A stretch of 35,942 bases of DNA from Thiotrichaceae bacterium (GTDB lineage: Bacteria > Pseudomonadota > Gammaproteobacteria > Beggiatoales > Beggiatoaceae), in the NCBI GenBank assembly GCA_029939505.1, contig JAOZSV010000020.1, forward strand, positions 1 to 35,942, read 5' to 3'. Below are positions 1 through 8,601 of this stretch, one piece after another. Positions within the stretch are counted from its first letter, which is position 1. Every line of letters begins with the position of its first letter. Both the position numbers and the translations under genes were made by a program. The notes beneath the pieces were generated by a model. That model ran no database searches and was not told the DNA's origin. It saw only the letters and a program-made list of their open reading frames with translations.

Positions 1-53
1 AAAAAAATCGGATTTCTTAAACATCCTGGAAACATAGTGCGTAACATCAGTTA
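1..53. repeat. Right end of a MITE (TAACTGATG family), truncated by window edge
   Basis: The segment is the reverse complement of the left half of the elements at 852-957 and 10657-10828: half of an AAATCCGATT hairpin, then a linker, then the terminus TGCGTAACATCAGTTA. Only the right half lies in the window. Confidence 0.7.
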
Positions 54-56
54 ATT

Positions 57-90
57 AGACCTGACAGGTTTAAAAAACCTATCAGGTCTG
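57..90. repeat. Hairpin upstream of trpG
   Basis: AGACCTGACAGGTTT pairs with AAACCTATCAGGTCT around a short loop. There is no clean T tract after it, so a terminator role is uncertain. A single unit of the dispersed CAACGCTTTAGCTTTG repeat follows at about 105-130. Confidence 0.6.
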
Positions 91-153
91 TCGTTTCCTC
101 GTTAGGAGTACAACGCTTTAGCTTTGTTGCTCTTTAAATCATAAAGGACTTCT

Positions 154-738
154 ATGTTATTAATGATAGACAACTATGATTCTTTCACCTATAATCTAGT
201 ACAATATTTTGGTGAAATAGGTGTTCAAGTTCAAGTCTTTCGCAATGATCAATTGACTTGTGATGACATTAAAGCCATTGCCCCAAAACAAATTGTGATT
301 TCGCCTGGTCCTTGCACACCTAATCAAGCGGGCATTTCTATTGCGGCTGTTCAAACTTTTGCAGGTAAAATACCCATATTAGGCGTTTGTCTTGGATATC
401 AAAGTTTATGTCAAGCATTTGGGGGTAAAATTATTCATGCAAAAGAGATTATGCACGGTAAAACGTCACTAATTTATCATACAGGCACCAATCTATTTTC
501 AGGCATTAATAATCCCTTTGAAGCGACACGTTATCACTCACTTGTCGTTGAACAATCCACATTACCAGATTGTTTAGAAATGACAGCATGGACATTATCA
601 TCTGATGGCAAAAGAGGTGAAATTATGGGAGTGCAACATAAAACTTTGCCTGTTATTGGAGTACAATTTCATCCTGAATCAATATTGACACAACAAGGGC
701 ATACTTTACTGAAAAATTTTTTAGAAATCACATCTTAG
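154..738 (+). CDS. trpG: Anthranilate/aminodeoxychorismate synthase glutaminase subunit
   Basis: Class I glutamine amidotransferase subunit of 194 residues, the usual length. It hydrolyses glutamine and channels ammonia to the chorismate-using subunit (TrpE for tryptophan, PabB for folate). Visible: the N-terminal [11 protein letters not shown] motif, the oxyanion strand VISPGPCTP, the nucleophile Cys79 in GVCLGYQ and the dyad His173/Glu175 in VQFHPES. The residue after LG in the elbow is Tyr, where most relatives have His; this lies next to the nucleophile, not in the triad. AAGGA at 144-148 supports the start at 154; a second ATG lies at 163. No trpE, pabB or trpD is adjacent, so trpG and pabA cannot be separated and the protein may serve both pathways. 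It is flanked on both sides by repeat DNA. Confidence 0.93.
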   Translation: MLLMIDNYDSFTYNLVQYFGEIGVQVQVFRNDQLTCDDIKAIAPKQIVISPGPCTPNQAGISIAAVQTFAGKIPILGVCLGYQSLCQAFGGKIIHAKEIMHGKTSLIYHTGTNLFSGINNPFEATRYHSLVVEQSTLPDCLEMTAWTLSSDGKRGEIMGVQHKTLPVIGVQFHPESILTQQGHTLLKNFLEITS

Positions 739-785
739 TATTTAATACAACGAATTTGGAAAGTGTGCAGGATCTTTTTTATTGT

Positions 786-830
786 TTTCGAGGCTAAAGT
801 TTTTTTAACGAAAAAACTTTAGCCTCGAAA
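786..830. repeat. Perfect hairpin, GAGGCTAAAG type
   Basis: TTTCGAGGCTAAAGTTTTTT pairs with its exact complement ending at 830, around a short loop. It lies shortly after trpG and could stop transcription from either side. The 739-1174 spacer otherwise holds this hairpin, the MITE at 852-957 and a second hairpin at 1037-1079. Confidence 0.8.
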
Positions 831-851
831 TCAGAATTTTCAGAATTAAAA

Positions 852-957
852 TAACTGATGTGACGCACTATGTTTCCAAGATGTTTAAGAAATCCGATTT
901 TTTGAAAAAATCGGATTTCTAAGCGGCGAATAGAATCGCTTGGCGTAACATCAGTTA
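852..957. mobile_element. MITE, TAACTGATG family (106 bp)
   Basis: Terminal inverted repeats TAACTGATG(T/G)ACGC and GCGTAACATCAGTTA enclose an AAATCCGATT hairpin and the linker AAGCGGCGAATAGAATCGCT. It has no coding capacity. It matches 1-53 and 10657-10828. Both flanks are A-rich, so the target duplication cannot be read. Confidence 0.75.
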
Positions 958-1036
958 AAATAAGTCAATTCGAGGTTTAAGTTTTTTGAAGAAAAATTTC
1001 TCGAAAACTCACTTGATTTTTAATTCTGAAAATTCT

Positions 1037-1079
1037 ATTCGAGGCTAAAGTTTTTTGAAGAAAAACTTTAGCCCCGAAT
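1037..1079. repeat. Near-perfect hairpin before pilB
   Basis: ATTCGAGGCTAAAGTTTTT pairs with AAAAACTTTAGCCCCGAAT with one mismatch. It is flanked by the text TTAATTCTGAAAATTC, whose complement occurs at about 835-850, so the whole 831-1098 stretch is loosely palindromic around the MITE. Confidence 0.7.
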
Positions 1080-1174
1080 ATTCTGAAAATTCTGATTCTA
1101 ACAATGAAAAGTGATTGAAATCAATGAATTATAAAAAAATGTATTGATATAATTAATATTATTAACATTAAACC

Positions 1175-2911
1175 ATGACGACAACAAACCCAAAGAAAAA
1201 AGTCATCCTAACCGGGCTAGCACGAAGACTGGTGATAGAAGGATTATTAACTGAAGAAGCCGCAGGAAAAGCGTTTGATGACTCGCTAAAAACACGTACT
1301 TCTTTCGTAAGTTATCTTGTTAATAAAAAACTGGTTAAGAGTCGCGATGTTGCTCTTGAGGCAGCAAAAGAATTTGCTGTTCCTCTGATTGATATTGAAA
1401 GTATTGAACTTGATCCTGAACTGATAAAAAAGAAAGTCACAAAAAAATTATTAGAAAAACATAAAGTGCTTCCCATTTTCAATCGTGGAAAGAGTCTTTT
1501 TGTTGCCATCTCCGATCCCAGCAACCCAACTGCGCTTGACGAGATTAAATTTCATACCAAGATGCGTACAGAAGCGATCTTGGCAGATGAAGAAAAACTT
1601 CAGAAAGTCATTGAACGCGCCCTTGAATTTTTTGATACCAGCATGAAAGATTTAGGGAATGATGACTTGGATGATGATATTGAATTAGTTGAAGAGGAAG
1701 CTGATAAAGCAGGAGAAGAAGAAGATACCACCGAAGAAGCCCCCGTCATTAAATTTGTCAATGGTATGCTTTTTAAGGCGATCAAAATGGGGGCCTCTGA
1801 TTTACATTTTGAGCCTTATGAAAAATACTATAGAGTGCGTTTCCGTATTGATGGAATACTCCAAGTTGCTGCAAAACCGCCCATTGGTCTTGCTCGGAAA
1901 CTAGCCGCTCGTATCAAAGTCATGTCACGTCTTGATGTCTCCGAACGACGAGTGCCTCAAGATGGACGTATCAAACTTAAACTCTCCGCTAAAAAATCAA
2001 TTGACTTTCGCGTTAGCACTTGTCCCATATTATGGGGCGAAAAAATCGTCATGCGAATCCTTGATTCTTCAGCCGCCAATTTGAACATAGATAAACTTGG
2101 CTATGAAGAAGATCAAAAACAATTATACTTAGAAGCACTCGCTAACCCTTATGGTATGGTACTCGTTACAGGACCAACGGGTAGCGGTAAAACCGTCTCA
2201 CTTTATACCGGGATTCATATACTTAATCAAGACGGTGTCAATATTTCGACAGCAGAAGACCCGGTAGAAATCAACTTACCTGGTGTTAATCAGGTACAAA
2301 TTGATGAAAAAACGGGTATGACTTTTGCAAAAGCCCTTAAAGCCTTCCTACGACAAGACCCTGATATTATATTAGTCGGTGAAATACGAGACTTAGAAAC
2401 GGGTGGTATTGCGATTAAAGCGGCGACGACTGGTCACATGGTTATGTCAACCTTACACACAAATGATGCGCCCCAAACGTTAACTCGAATGATTGATATG
2501 GGCATTCAGCCCTTTGCGATAGCAACAGCCGTCAACCTGATTATGGCGCAACGTCTTTGCCGCCGCTTATGTCAATGTAAAGTAGAGCAAAAAATTCCTG
2601 AACCGGCTCTACTTGAATCAGGATTTAGTAAGGAAGAAATACAAGACCCTGATTTTAAACTCTACGAACCTCGAAAAGATGGCTGTGAAAAATGTGGTGG
2701 ACAAGGATATAAAGGACGAGTAGGCATTTATCAAGTCATGCCTATCTCCGACACAATGAAACGTTTAATCATGGAAGGCAGCAATGCGATTGCCATTGCA
2801 GATCAGGCACGCAGTGAGGGAATACCTGATTTACGTCAATCTGGCTTAAAAAAAGCAAAAGATGGGCTAACCTCTCTAGCAGAAATTAATCGTGTTGTGA
2901 CTAAAGAGTAG
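1175..2911 (+). CDS. pilB: Type IV pilus extension ATPase PilB
   Basis: Hexameric cytoplasmic ATPase that powers pilus extension; 578 residues, normal for PilB. Domains: an N-terminal MshEN/T2SSE-N region (about 10-150), an acidic linker rich in Glu/Asp (about 160-185), then the GspE-type core. Walker A is GPTGSGKT (333-340) and the Walker B/Asp-box strand is ILVGEIRD around Glu403. The C-terminal zinc region has Cys residues in LCRRLCQCK and CEKCGGQGYKGRVGIYQV. No strong ribosome binding site precedes ATG 1175; a TATAAT lies at 1148-1153 with a weak -35. It leads the pilB-pilC-pilD-coaE-zapD set. A hairpin with a T tract follows the stop, so pilC may be partly uncoupled. Confidence 0.96.
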   Translation: MTTTNPKKKVILTGLARRLVIEGLLTEEAAGKAFDDSLKTRTSFVSYLVNKKLVKSRDVALEAAKEFAVPLIDIESIELDPELIKKKVTKKLLEKHKVLPIFNRGKSLFVAISDPSNPTALDEIKFHTKMRTEAILADEEKLQKVIERALEFFDTSMKDLGNDDLDDDIELVEEEADKAGEEEDTTEEAPVIKFVNGMLFKAIKMGASDLHFEPYEKYYRVRFRIDGILQVAAKPPIGLARKLAARIKVMSRLDVSERRVPQDGRIKLKLSAKKSIDFRVSTCPILWGEKIVMRILDSSAANLNIDKLGYEEDQKQLYLEALANPYGMVLVTGPTGSGKTVSLYTGIHILNQDGVNISTAEDPVEINLPGVNQVQIDEKTGMTFAKALKAFLRQDPDIILVGEIRDLETGGIAIKAATTGHMVMSTLHTNDAPQTLTRMIDMGIQPFAIATAVNLIMAQRLCRRLCQCKVEQKIPEPALLESGFSKEEIQDPDFKLYEPRKDGCEKCGGQGYKGRVGIYQVMPISDTMKRLIMEGSNAIAIADQARSEGIPDLRQSGLKKAKDGLTSLAEINRVVTKE

Positions 2912-2936
2912 TTTTTTCGTTCTGGAGGTTGGAATC

Positions 2937-2971
2937 AAACCTCTGAGTTTTTCAAAACCTCAGAGGTTTTT
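2937..2971 (+). terminator. Hairpin plus T tract between pilB and pilC
   Basis: AACCTCTGAG pairs with CTCAGAGGTT, followed by TTT. The right arm plus TTAAGTCAATTT is repeated directly at about 2993-3018. It fits a Rho-independent terminator or attenuator inside the pil operon. Confidence 0.5.
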
Positions 2972-3052
2972 AAGTCAATTTTTGGGAACCAAACCTCAGA
3001 GGTTTTTAAGTCAATTTATAGCAAAATTTCAACTATAAAAGGAAAAATCATC

Positions 3053-4288
3053 ATGGCTGCAAAAAAAAAAGAGGAACTCATCTTTGTCTGGGAGGGCTTG
3101 AAGGGTAAAGATCCAAAGGGTAAAGATAAAAAACGTAAAGGAGAAAGAACCGGTAAATCTGAAGCGGCGATCACAAAAATCCTGCGAAAAGAAGGCTACA
3201 AGGCTATCAAAGTCAAGAAAAAACCCAAACCGCTCTTTGGTGGTGGTGGTCCACCTATTGAACCTTCTGATATCGCTCTATTTGCGCGTCAAATGGCAAC
3301 AATGATGACATCAGGCGTGCCTCTACTCCAATCGTTTGATCTCGTTAGCCAAGGCCATGAAAAGCCTGCTTTTCAAAAATTAGTCATGGCAATCAAAGCC
3401 GATGTTGAAGCAGGGGGTACTATGGCAGATGGCTTGCGTAAACACCCTCAATACTTTGATTCACTCTTTTGTAACCTAGTCGAAGCCGGTGAACAGGCAG
3501 GTATTTTAGAATCACTTTTAACTAAACTAGCCGTTTACAAAGAAAAAAGTGAATCAATGAAGAAAAAAATCAAAGGCGCGTTAAGTTATCCCATTTCGAT
3601 TATGGTTATCGCTCTCGTTGTCAGTGCCATTCTACTTATTTATGTTGTACCCGTTTTTGCTGATATGTTTGCGGACATGGGGGGTGAATTACCTGCTATC
3701 ACTCAATTTGCTGTGAGTATGTCAGATTTTATGGTTGCTAATTGGATGTACGTTTTTGGTGGGCTTTATGGATTTTCTTTCGTCTTTAAGCAAGCTAAAA
3801 GACGATCAATTGCTTTTTATAATTGGTTACAAAGGATATCGTTAAAATTACCCTTATTTGGTGAACTCCTGACAAAATCAGCAATTGCGCGTTTTACCCG
3901 CACTTTAGCAACAATGTTTGCAGCAGGAACACCATTAGTAGAGGCGATGGATTCCGTTGCAGGAGCAACAGGAAATATCGTTTACTATGAAGCCACCATG
4001 GAAATTAAAGCTCAAGTCGAAACAGGCGTAACCCTTGCAGATGCGATGCGTGATGTTGAAATATTTCCCAATATGTGCGTGCAAATGACACAAATTGGTG
4101 AAGAGTCGGGTGACATTGATAAAATGTTAAATAAAGTCGCTGACTATTATGAAGAAGAAGTGGATGCACTGGTTGAATCTCTCAGCGCAATGATGGAACC
4201 GATGATTATGGCTTTTTTAGGTGTTGTCATTGGTGGTTTAGTGTTAGCCATGTATATGCCCATATTTAAGATGGGAAGCGTCGTTTAA
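3053..4288 (+). CDS. pilC: Type IV pilus inner-membrane platform protein PilC
   Basis: Polytopic membrane protein of the GspF/PilC family, 411 residues, which couples PilB to pilin assembly. The first 65 residues are Lys-rich (KGKDPKGKDKKRKGE), then come two T2SSF repeats at about 78-200 and 280-402. Both repeats carry the FARQMATMMTSGVPL / FTRTLATMFAAGTPL signature. Hydrophobic segments lie near 180-205, 225-245 and 385-405. The start at 3053 has AAAGGA at 3038-3043. It sits between pilB and pilD as in Pseudomonas and most gammaproteobacteria. Confidence 0.96.
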   Translation: MAAKKKEELIFVWEGLKGKDPKGKDKKRKGERTGKSEAAITKILRKEGYKAIKVKKKPKPLFGGGGPPIEPSDIALFARQMATMMTSGVPLLQSFDLVSQGHEKPAFQKLVMAIKADVEAGGTMADGLRKHPQYFDSLFCNLVEAGEQAGILESLLTKLAVYKEKSESMKKKIKGALSYPISIMVIALVVSAILLIYVVPVFADMFADMGGELPAITQFAVSMSDFMVANWMYVFGGLYGFSFVFKQAKRRSIAFYNWLQRISLKLPLFGELLTKSAIARFTRTLATMFAAGTPLVEAMDSVAGATGNIVYYEATMEIKAQVETGVTLADAMRDVEIFPNMCVQMTQIGEESGDIDKMLNKVADYYEEEVDALVESLSAMMEPMIMAFLGVVIGGLVLAMYMPIFKMGSVV

Positions 4289-4291
4289 CAA

Positions 4292-4425
4292 GAACCTATC
4301 CGGCCTATTCGTTTTTGAGCTTAGAAATCCGATTTTTTCCAAAAATCGGATTTCTTAAACCTCGTGCTCAAAAAACCAACTATTTTTATTCATTATTCTG
4401 CATTTTTGAATAGTGGGATAGGTTC
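4292..4425. repeat. Nested palindromic element between pilC and pilD
   Basis: The outer arms GAACCTATC (4292-4300) and GATAGGTTC (4417-4425) enclose TGAGC/GCTCA arms and a central AAATCCGATT hairpin (4323-4355). One hairpin is thus nested in the loop of a larger one. Confidence 0.7.
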
Positions 4426-4460
4426 AATTAATAATTAACAATTAATAATTAACAATTAAC
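4425..4460. repeat. 14-bp AT tandem repeat immediately before pilD
   Basis: The unit CAATTAATAATTAA is present 2.4 times and abuts the ATG at 4461. No Shine-Dalgarno sequence is visible, so pilD is read from an AT-only leader. Confidence 0.8.
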
Positions 4461-5330
4461 ATGAATTTATTAAACTATCTTGCCACTGAGCCAAAAATGA
4501 TGCTATTAATCGCAGGTTTCTTAGGGCTTATCGTTGGCAGTTTTCTTAATGTCGTGATTTATCGTTTACCCATTATGATGGAACGGGAATGGCGTAAACA
4601 ATGTGCAGAATTATTAAACGTCTCTGTGCAGACTCCCAGTAAAACGCTTAACTTAAATAACCCCAGATCTCACTGTCCACATTGCGAGCATCAAATCAAG
4701 GTGCTAGAAAATATCCCAATACTAAGCTATATTTGGCAACGGGGCAAATGTACCGCTTGTCACCAAGTCATTTCGCCACGTTACCCCATTATTGAAGCAA
4801 CCAGTGCGATTTTAGCCATGATCACCACCTGGCATTTTGGACTGGAATGGAGCCTGATAGGTGCATTGGTATTGACTTGGGCACTCTTAGCAGCCAGCAT
4901 GATCGATTTTGATCATCAATTATTACCCGATAATATTACGCTACCTCTTTTGTGGCTTGGAATATTATGCAACCTGTTTGGGTTATACACAGATATTGAA
5001 TCAAGTATAATAGGTGCAATGGCAGGTTATTTGATATTATGGACACTGTATTGGCTCTTTAAAATCGTCACAGGAAAAGAGGGGATGGGATATGGAGATT
5101 TTAAACTACTCGCCATGTTAGGCGCGTGGATGGGATGGCAAGCATTACCACTGATTATATTAATGTCATCAATCGTCGGTGCAATCGTTGGTATAACACT
5201 GGTTTTAATGCGTCTTCAAGATAAAAGTGTACCTATTCCATTTGGGCCCTATCTCGCCGCCGCAGGTTGGATCAACTTACTCTGGGGAAGCACCCTCACT
5301 CATGCCTATTTATTATGGACTTACCACTGA
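4461..5330 (+). CDS. pilD: Prepilin peptidase / N-methyltransferase PilD
   Basis: Bifunctional inner-membrane aspartyl protease (family A24) that cleaves prepilin leaders and methylates the new N-terminus; 289 residues. The cytoplasmic loop has the four-Cys zinc motif (Cys72, 75, 97, 100). The catalytic aspartates are Asp149 (SMIDFDHQLLPD) and Asp213 in GYGDFK, the same numbering as I recall for Pseudomonas PilD. About seven to eight hydrophobic segments follow the usual pattern. It overlaps coaE by 16 bp, so the two are probably translationally coupled. Confidence 0.96.
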   Translation: MNLLNYLATEPKMMLLIAGFLGLIVGSFLNVVIYRLPIMMEREWRKQCAELLNVSVQTPSKTLNLNNPRSHCPHCEHQIKVLENIPILSYIWQRGKCTACHQVISPRYPIIEATSAILAMITTWHFGLEWSLIGALVLTWALLAASMIDFDHQLLPDNITLPLLWLGILCNLFGLYTDIESSIIGAMAGYLILWTLYWLFKIVTGKEGMGYGDFKLLAMLGAWMGWQALPLIILMSSIVGAIVGITLVLMRLQDKSVPIPFGPYLAAAGWINLLWGSTLTHAYLLWTYH

Positions 5331-5923
5331 AAATTGGACTCACAGGTGGCATTGCTACTGGAAAATCCACTGTATCAAAGCAATTTGCAAAACTCGGTGT
5401 ACCCATTATAGACGCTGACGAAATTGCTCACGCGCTAGTTGAACCTGGAGAACCTGCGCTTAGATTGATTATCCAAACTTATGGCTCTAAAATGCTTCAA
5501 AGCGATGGCAGACTTAATCGTGCCAAACTCCGTGACAAAATCTTTGCAGATGAACAGGAGCGAAAACGTTTAGAAGCGATATTACATCCAAGAATTCGCC
5601 AAGTGATACAAGAACAAGTGGCTCAAGTGCAAGAGCCGATTTGTCTATTAAGTATCCCCTTATTACTAGAAACACAACATAAGTACAAAGTTGATCGAAT
5701 CCTCGTTGTTGACTGTTCACCCGACTTACAACGCAAACGTTTACTTACCCGCGACATATCGCTTGTACAAATAGAACAAATATTAAAAGCACAAACGAAT
5801 CGAACAGCTAGACTTGCCAAAGCCGATGATGTGATTTACAATGACTCTGACTTTGACAATTTACAACAACAAATAAACGCTTTATATCAAAAATACGCTG
5901 ATGAAATTCAGCTTGCGAAATAA
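5315..5923 (+). CDS. coaE: Dephospho-CoA kinase
   Basis: Catalyses the last step of coenzyme A synthesis, ATP-dependent phosphorylation of the 3'-OH of dephospho-CoA. I choose ATG 5315 (MDLPLKIGLTGG, 202 residues) rather than the upstream ATG at 5267, because family members begin a few residues before the P-loop; the upstream extension only re-reads the pilD end. P-loop: GLTGGIATGKST. Other family marks: DADEIAH, a LLxIPLLLE-like strand, and VVDCSPDLQRKRLLTRD. The pilD-coaE-zapD order is a classic gammaproteobacterial cluster. Confidence 0.94.
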   Translation: MDLPLKIGLTGGIATGKSTVSKQFAKLGVPIIDADEIAHALVEPGEPALRLIIQTYGSKMLQSDGRLNRAKLRDKIFADEQERKRLEAILHPRIRQVIQEQVAQVQEPICLLSIPLLLETQHKYKVDRILVVDCSPDLQRKRLLTRDISLVQIEQILKAQTNRTARLAKADDVIYNDSDFDNLQQQINALYQKYADEIQLAK

Positions 5924-5966
5924 CCCGTGAGATAACCTCGTAACCAAAGGGCAGAAAATAAAGAAA

Positions 5967-6749
5967 GTGATGAAAAAAATTGTATATGAGCATCCCCTTA
6001 ATGAGCACGTTAGAAGTCTATTGCGACTCGAATATCTATTTGCAGGTATCCTATATCATCTCAAAGGCTCTGCCGAAAAAGACAGTCGTGCGGTTATCAA
6101 TTATCTCATTGAAATATTAGACTTTATAAGTCGCTTTGACTTAAAAATTGAACTCATTAAAGAGTTAGAAATTCATGCACAAGTCCTCGAACGTTGGGAA
6201 AGCATCCCCAATATTGACAGAGAGCGTCTTATCAACTTAATAAACAAGTCCAAAATATTGATAGAAAAGTTAAGGAAAATTGAACAACCATTGGCAGAAA
6301 GTTATTCTCAACATCACTTAATACATATAGTGCGACAACGTCGTACCATATCGGGTGGAATGTGCCAAAGCGACTTGCCTGGTTTTTACTATTGGCTCCA
6401 AAAAAACCCTAAAATTCGTCAAAAAGAACTCAGTGACTGGTTAATACCGCTTGTGCCATTACGGGAGGCGATTGACTTACTCTTGTATCTCATTCGTAAT
6501 AACGCCGTGACATCACAAGAAACGGCCTTGAATGGCCTTTATCAATCTCGACGGGATGCAAACGCAAACTATCAACTTATTCAAGTCACAATGCCATCAG
6601 AACATCCTTGTTATCCAGAAATAAAAGGGGGTAAACAGCATTTTTCGATCCGTTTTTTTGAATACTCCCTAGCAGATGTTCAACCCTTGCAAACCGAACA
6701 TAACATTCAATTTGAATTGAGTTGTTGCATGAATGCTAGTCAAAGCTAA
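5967..6749 (+). CDS. zapD: Cell division protein ZapD
   Basis: FtsZ-associated protein (formerly YacF, DUF1342) that crosslinks FtsZ filaments; 260 residues, close to the usual 247-255. The family opening is visible: YEHPLNEHVRSLLRLEYLF. The protein is mostly helical in its N-terminal half, with a beta-rich C-terminal half containing RFFEYS. It follows coaE by about 40 bp. The yacG gene that often comes next is absent; a hairpin-like GCTAAAG/CTGTAGCCTCG remnant follows instead. Two adjacent ATGs (5967, 5970) are possible starts. Confidence 0.92.
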   Translation: MMKKIVYEHPLNEHVRSLLRLEYLFAGILYHLKGSAEKDSRAVINYLIEILDFISRFDLKIELIKELEIHAQVLERWESIPNIDRERLINLINKSKILIEKLRKIEQPLAESYSQHHLIHIVRQRRTISGGMCQSDLPGFYYWLQKNPKIRQKELSDWLIPLVPLREAIDLLLYLIRNNAVTSQETALNGLYQSRRDANANYQLIQVTMPSEHPCYPEIKGGKQHFSIRFFEYSLADVQPLQTEHNIQFELSCCMNASQS

Positions 6750-6820
6750 AGTTTTAAAAAAAACTGTAGCCTCGACCATTGTCAGCGCTGACTTTCATAA
6801 CTGAATAGGATAGATTTTCA

Positions 6821-7636
6821 ATGGATAAAATATTTAAAATAGGTCTATTTGGCCTTGTGTCTAATGAGCAAAAGACTTTGGGTAGCATTTTTAAACTAGC
6901 CGCTTCACGTAGTCGTCAATATTCTGTCGTTATTTCAACAGAACGACATTCGGCTGACATTGTACTTGTTGATATTGATGATGCCAATTCACTCAATGAA
7001 TGGCGTAGCTTTAGTGTACATCATAGTCAAATTCCAGTCGTCAAAGTGACAAAAACTGCCCCCAATAAAGTTGCTGAAAACGAAATATACCTACGTCGGC
7101 CTTTGACACTAAAACGGGTACTTGAAACGCTTGATAAAGTGACTATTGAAGTTCACAAATATGTCCCTGAATTAGTCGTGGGCGGCGAAGAGGTACTTGG
7201 TGAAGAGGCTCATGCCGTTTTATCGGATGCGGCAAAAAGTGCTGGAAAGGTCTCGCTGACGGGTATCAAAGCACTGGTTGTCGATGATGCCTTGTCAGTA
7301 CGAAAGTCTATGGAGATTCAATTAGGGCTATTTGGCATGGAAATTGATTTCGCAGAAACAGGTGAAGAAGCTGTTGAATATATACAAAAAAATAGTTATG
7401 ACATTATTTTCTTAGACTTAATGTTACCTGGTATTGATGGCTACAAAGTTTGTAAGGAAATTAAATCCAATAAGCCGTCTAAAAATACCCCTGTTATCAT
7501 GTTGACAGGCAAAGGTTCACGCTTTGACAAGCTGAAAGGGACTATGGCAGGAGCCAATGAATATTTGACAAAGCCCGTTGAGCAAGCACAACTTAAAGAA
7601 GTTATCAATAAATATCTACCTAATATCAAGGTATAA
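6821..7636 (+). CDS. pilG: PilG-like response regulator with extra N-terminal domain
   Basis: Residues about 148-271 form a CheY-like receiver: acidic pair in VVDDAL, phospho-acceptor Asp199 in FLDLMLPGIDGYK, Thr in VIMLTGKG, and Lys in YLTKPVE. It resembles PilG, the regulator that drives pilus extension downstream of ChpA. PilG is normally about 135 residues; here an additional 118-residue segment precedes it. That segment has alternating strands and helices (IFKIGLFGLV, DIVLVDIDD, PVVKVTK, YLRRPLTLKRVLETLDKV) and reads as a degenerate second receiver (inference). It is the first gene of the chemosensory cluster, with pilH next. The pilG name is by position and receiver similarity. Confidence 0.82.
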   Translation: MDKIFKIGLFGLVSNEQKTLGSIFKLAASRSRQYSVVISTERHSADIVLVDIDDANSLNEWRSFSVHHSQIPVVKVTKTAPNKVAENEIYLRRPLTLKRVLETLDKVTIEVHKYVPELVVGGEEVLGEEAHAVLSDAAKSAGKVSLTGIKALVVDDALSVRKSMEIQLGLFGMEIDFAETGEEAVEYIQKNSYDIIFLDLMLPGIDGYKVCKEIKSNKPSKNTPVIMLTGKGSRFDKLKGTMAGANEYLTKPVEQAQLKEVINKYLPNIKV

Positions 7637-7701
7637 AGTATCAGTTAGACCTTTTTGCTACACGCAACATTTTATAAATCAAGAAAGAGGATCAAGTTTA
7701 A

Positions 7702-8088
7702 ATGTTCATAAAAAAAATCCTTGTCGTTGATGATTCAACTGTGGATAGAATAAATCTCCAACAGATCGTTTCTGAAGCAGGTTATGCTGTTATCCAAGCC
7801 TCTTCTGGCATTGAGGCGATTGAAAAAGCCAAAGCTGAAATGCCTGATCTGATTTTTATGGATGTGATCATGCAGCAAATGGATGGTTATCAAGCCTGTC
7901 GGGAAATTAATCATAACGAATCAACTAAGGATATTCCAACAATCTTTGTGACAAGCAAAGGGCAAAAAGCAGATCGTTTATGGGCAGAAATGCAGGGGGC
8001 CAAATCATTTGTGCAGAAACCTTACACGCCTGATCAAATTATTGAAGAAATCAACAAAATTAAGAGGAATTTGCCAAATTCCGATTGA
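7702..8088 (+). CDS. pilH: PilH-like response regulator
   Basis: Single-domain receiver of 128 residues. Acidic pocket LVVDDS, phospho-acceptor Asp54 in FMDVIMQQMDGYQ, Thr in IFVTSKGQ, Lys in FVQKPYT. The K-Q-x-x-D-R-x-W-A-E-x-Q-G-A stretch matches PilH of Pseudomonas, which acts on pilus retraction/signal decay. AAGAGG at 7683-7688 precedes the ATG. It lies 65 bp after the PilG-like gene and is followed by a 500-bp repeat block. Confidence 0.88.
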   Translation: MFIKKILVVDDSTVDRINLQQIVSEAGYAVIQASSGIEAIEKAKAEMPDLIFMDVIMQQMDGYQACREINHNESTKDIPTIFVTSKGQKADRLWAEMQGAKSFVQKPYTPDQIIEEINKIKRNLPNSD

Positions 8089-8308
8089 GGCTAAAGTTTT
8101 TTCGTATCCTATCAAAATTTGCTGGTATCTCTTAATGTAGGGTGGTTTCGAGGTTAAAGTTTTTTTAAAGAAAAAACTTTAACCTCGAAAGGAACGAAGT
8201 GGCACCGTTGAAAAATGGTGGGTTTCGCTATCGCTCTACCCACCCTACATAACGACCACCAAATTTTAATAAGATACATTTTTTCTTTAAAAAAACTTTA
8301 GCTTCAGA
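8087..8308. repeat. Four-level nested palindrome after pilH
   Basis: From outside in: GAGGCTAAAGTTTTTT (from 8087) against its complement near 8290-8308; GTATCCTATCAAAATTTG (8104 on) against CAAATTTTAATAAGATAC (to 8277); ATGTAGGGTGG (8135) against CCACCCTACAT (to 8250); and a central GAGGTTAAAG hairpin (8146-8190). This fits serial insertion of palindromes into hairpin loops. The rest of the 8089-8601 spacer holds more hairpins and a partial GAGTAGTTAC element end (8423-8449). Confidence 0.75.
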
Positions 8309-8362
8309 ACCTCTTGCAAAACTCTTTTCGAGGTTTGAGTTTTTCTTCAAAAAACTCAAGTT

Positions 8363-8399
8363 GAGGTTAAAGTTTTTTTAAAGAAAAAACTTTAACCTC
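8363..8399. repeat. Perfect hairpin, GAGGTTAAAG type
   Basis: GAGGTTAAAGTTTTTTT pairs with AAAAAACTTTAACCTC. An imperfect sister (GAGGTTTGAG) abuts it on the left, and another (GACTAAAG) lies at 8463-8500. Confidence 0.75.
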
Positions 8400-8540
8400 G
8401 ACTCTCGAATGCTTTCACCTTGAGATTTATCTCAAGGCGGAGTAGTTACGAAAAAACAAACATCGACTAAAGTTTTTCTTCAAAAAACTTTAGCCTTGAA
8501 ATGGACTCCAATTTTAACTCTTAATTCGCATCAATAATCG

Positions 8541-8587
8541 TTTTGAGACGAAAGTTTTTTTTAAAGAAAAAAACTTTCGTCTCAAAA
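8541..8587. repeat. Perfect hairpin, GAGACGAAAG type
   Basis: TTTTGAGACGAAAGTTTTTT pairs perfectly with AAAAAACTTTCGTCTCAAAA around TAAAG. It differs from the sister hairpins in both arms by compensating changes. It lies 15 bp before the lipoprotein start. Confidence 0.85.
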
Positions 8588-8601
8588 ATTGTTTTTCAGT
8601 A

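Noticed and set aside
5267-5314. Longer coaE start at 5267
   Set aside because: The extra 16 residues re-read the pilD end and are not family-like; ATG 5315 gives the usual P-loop position.
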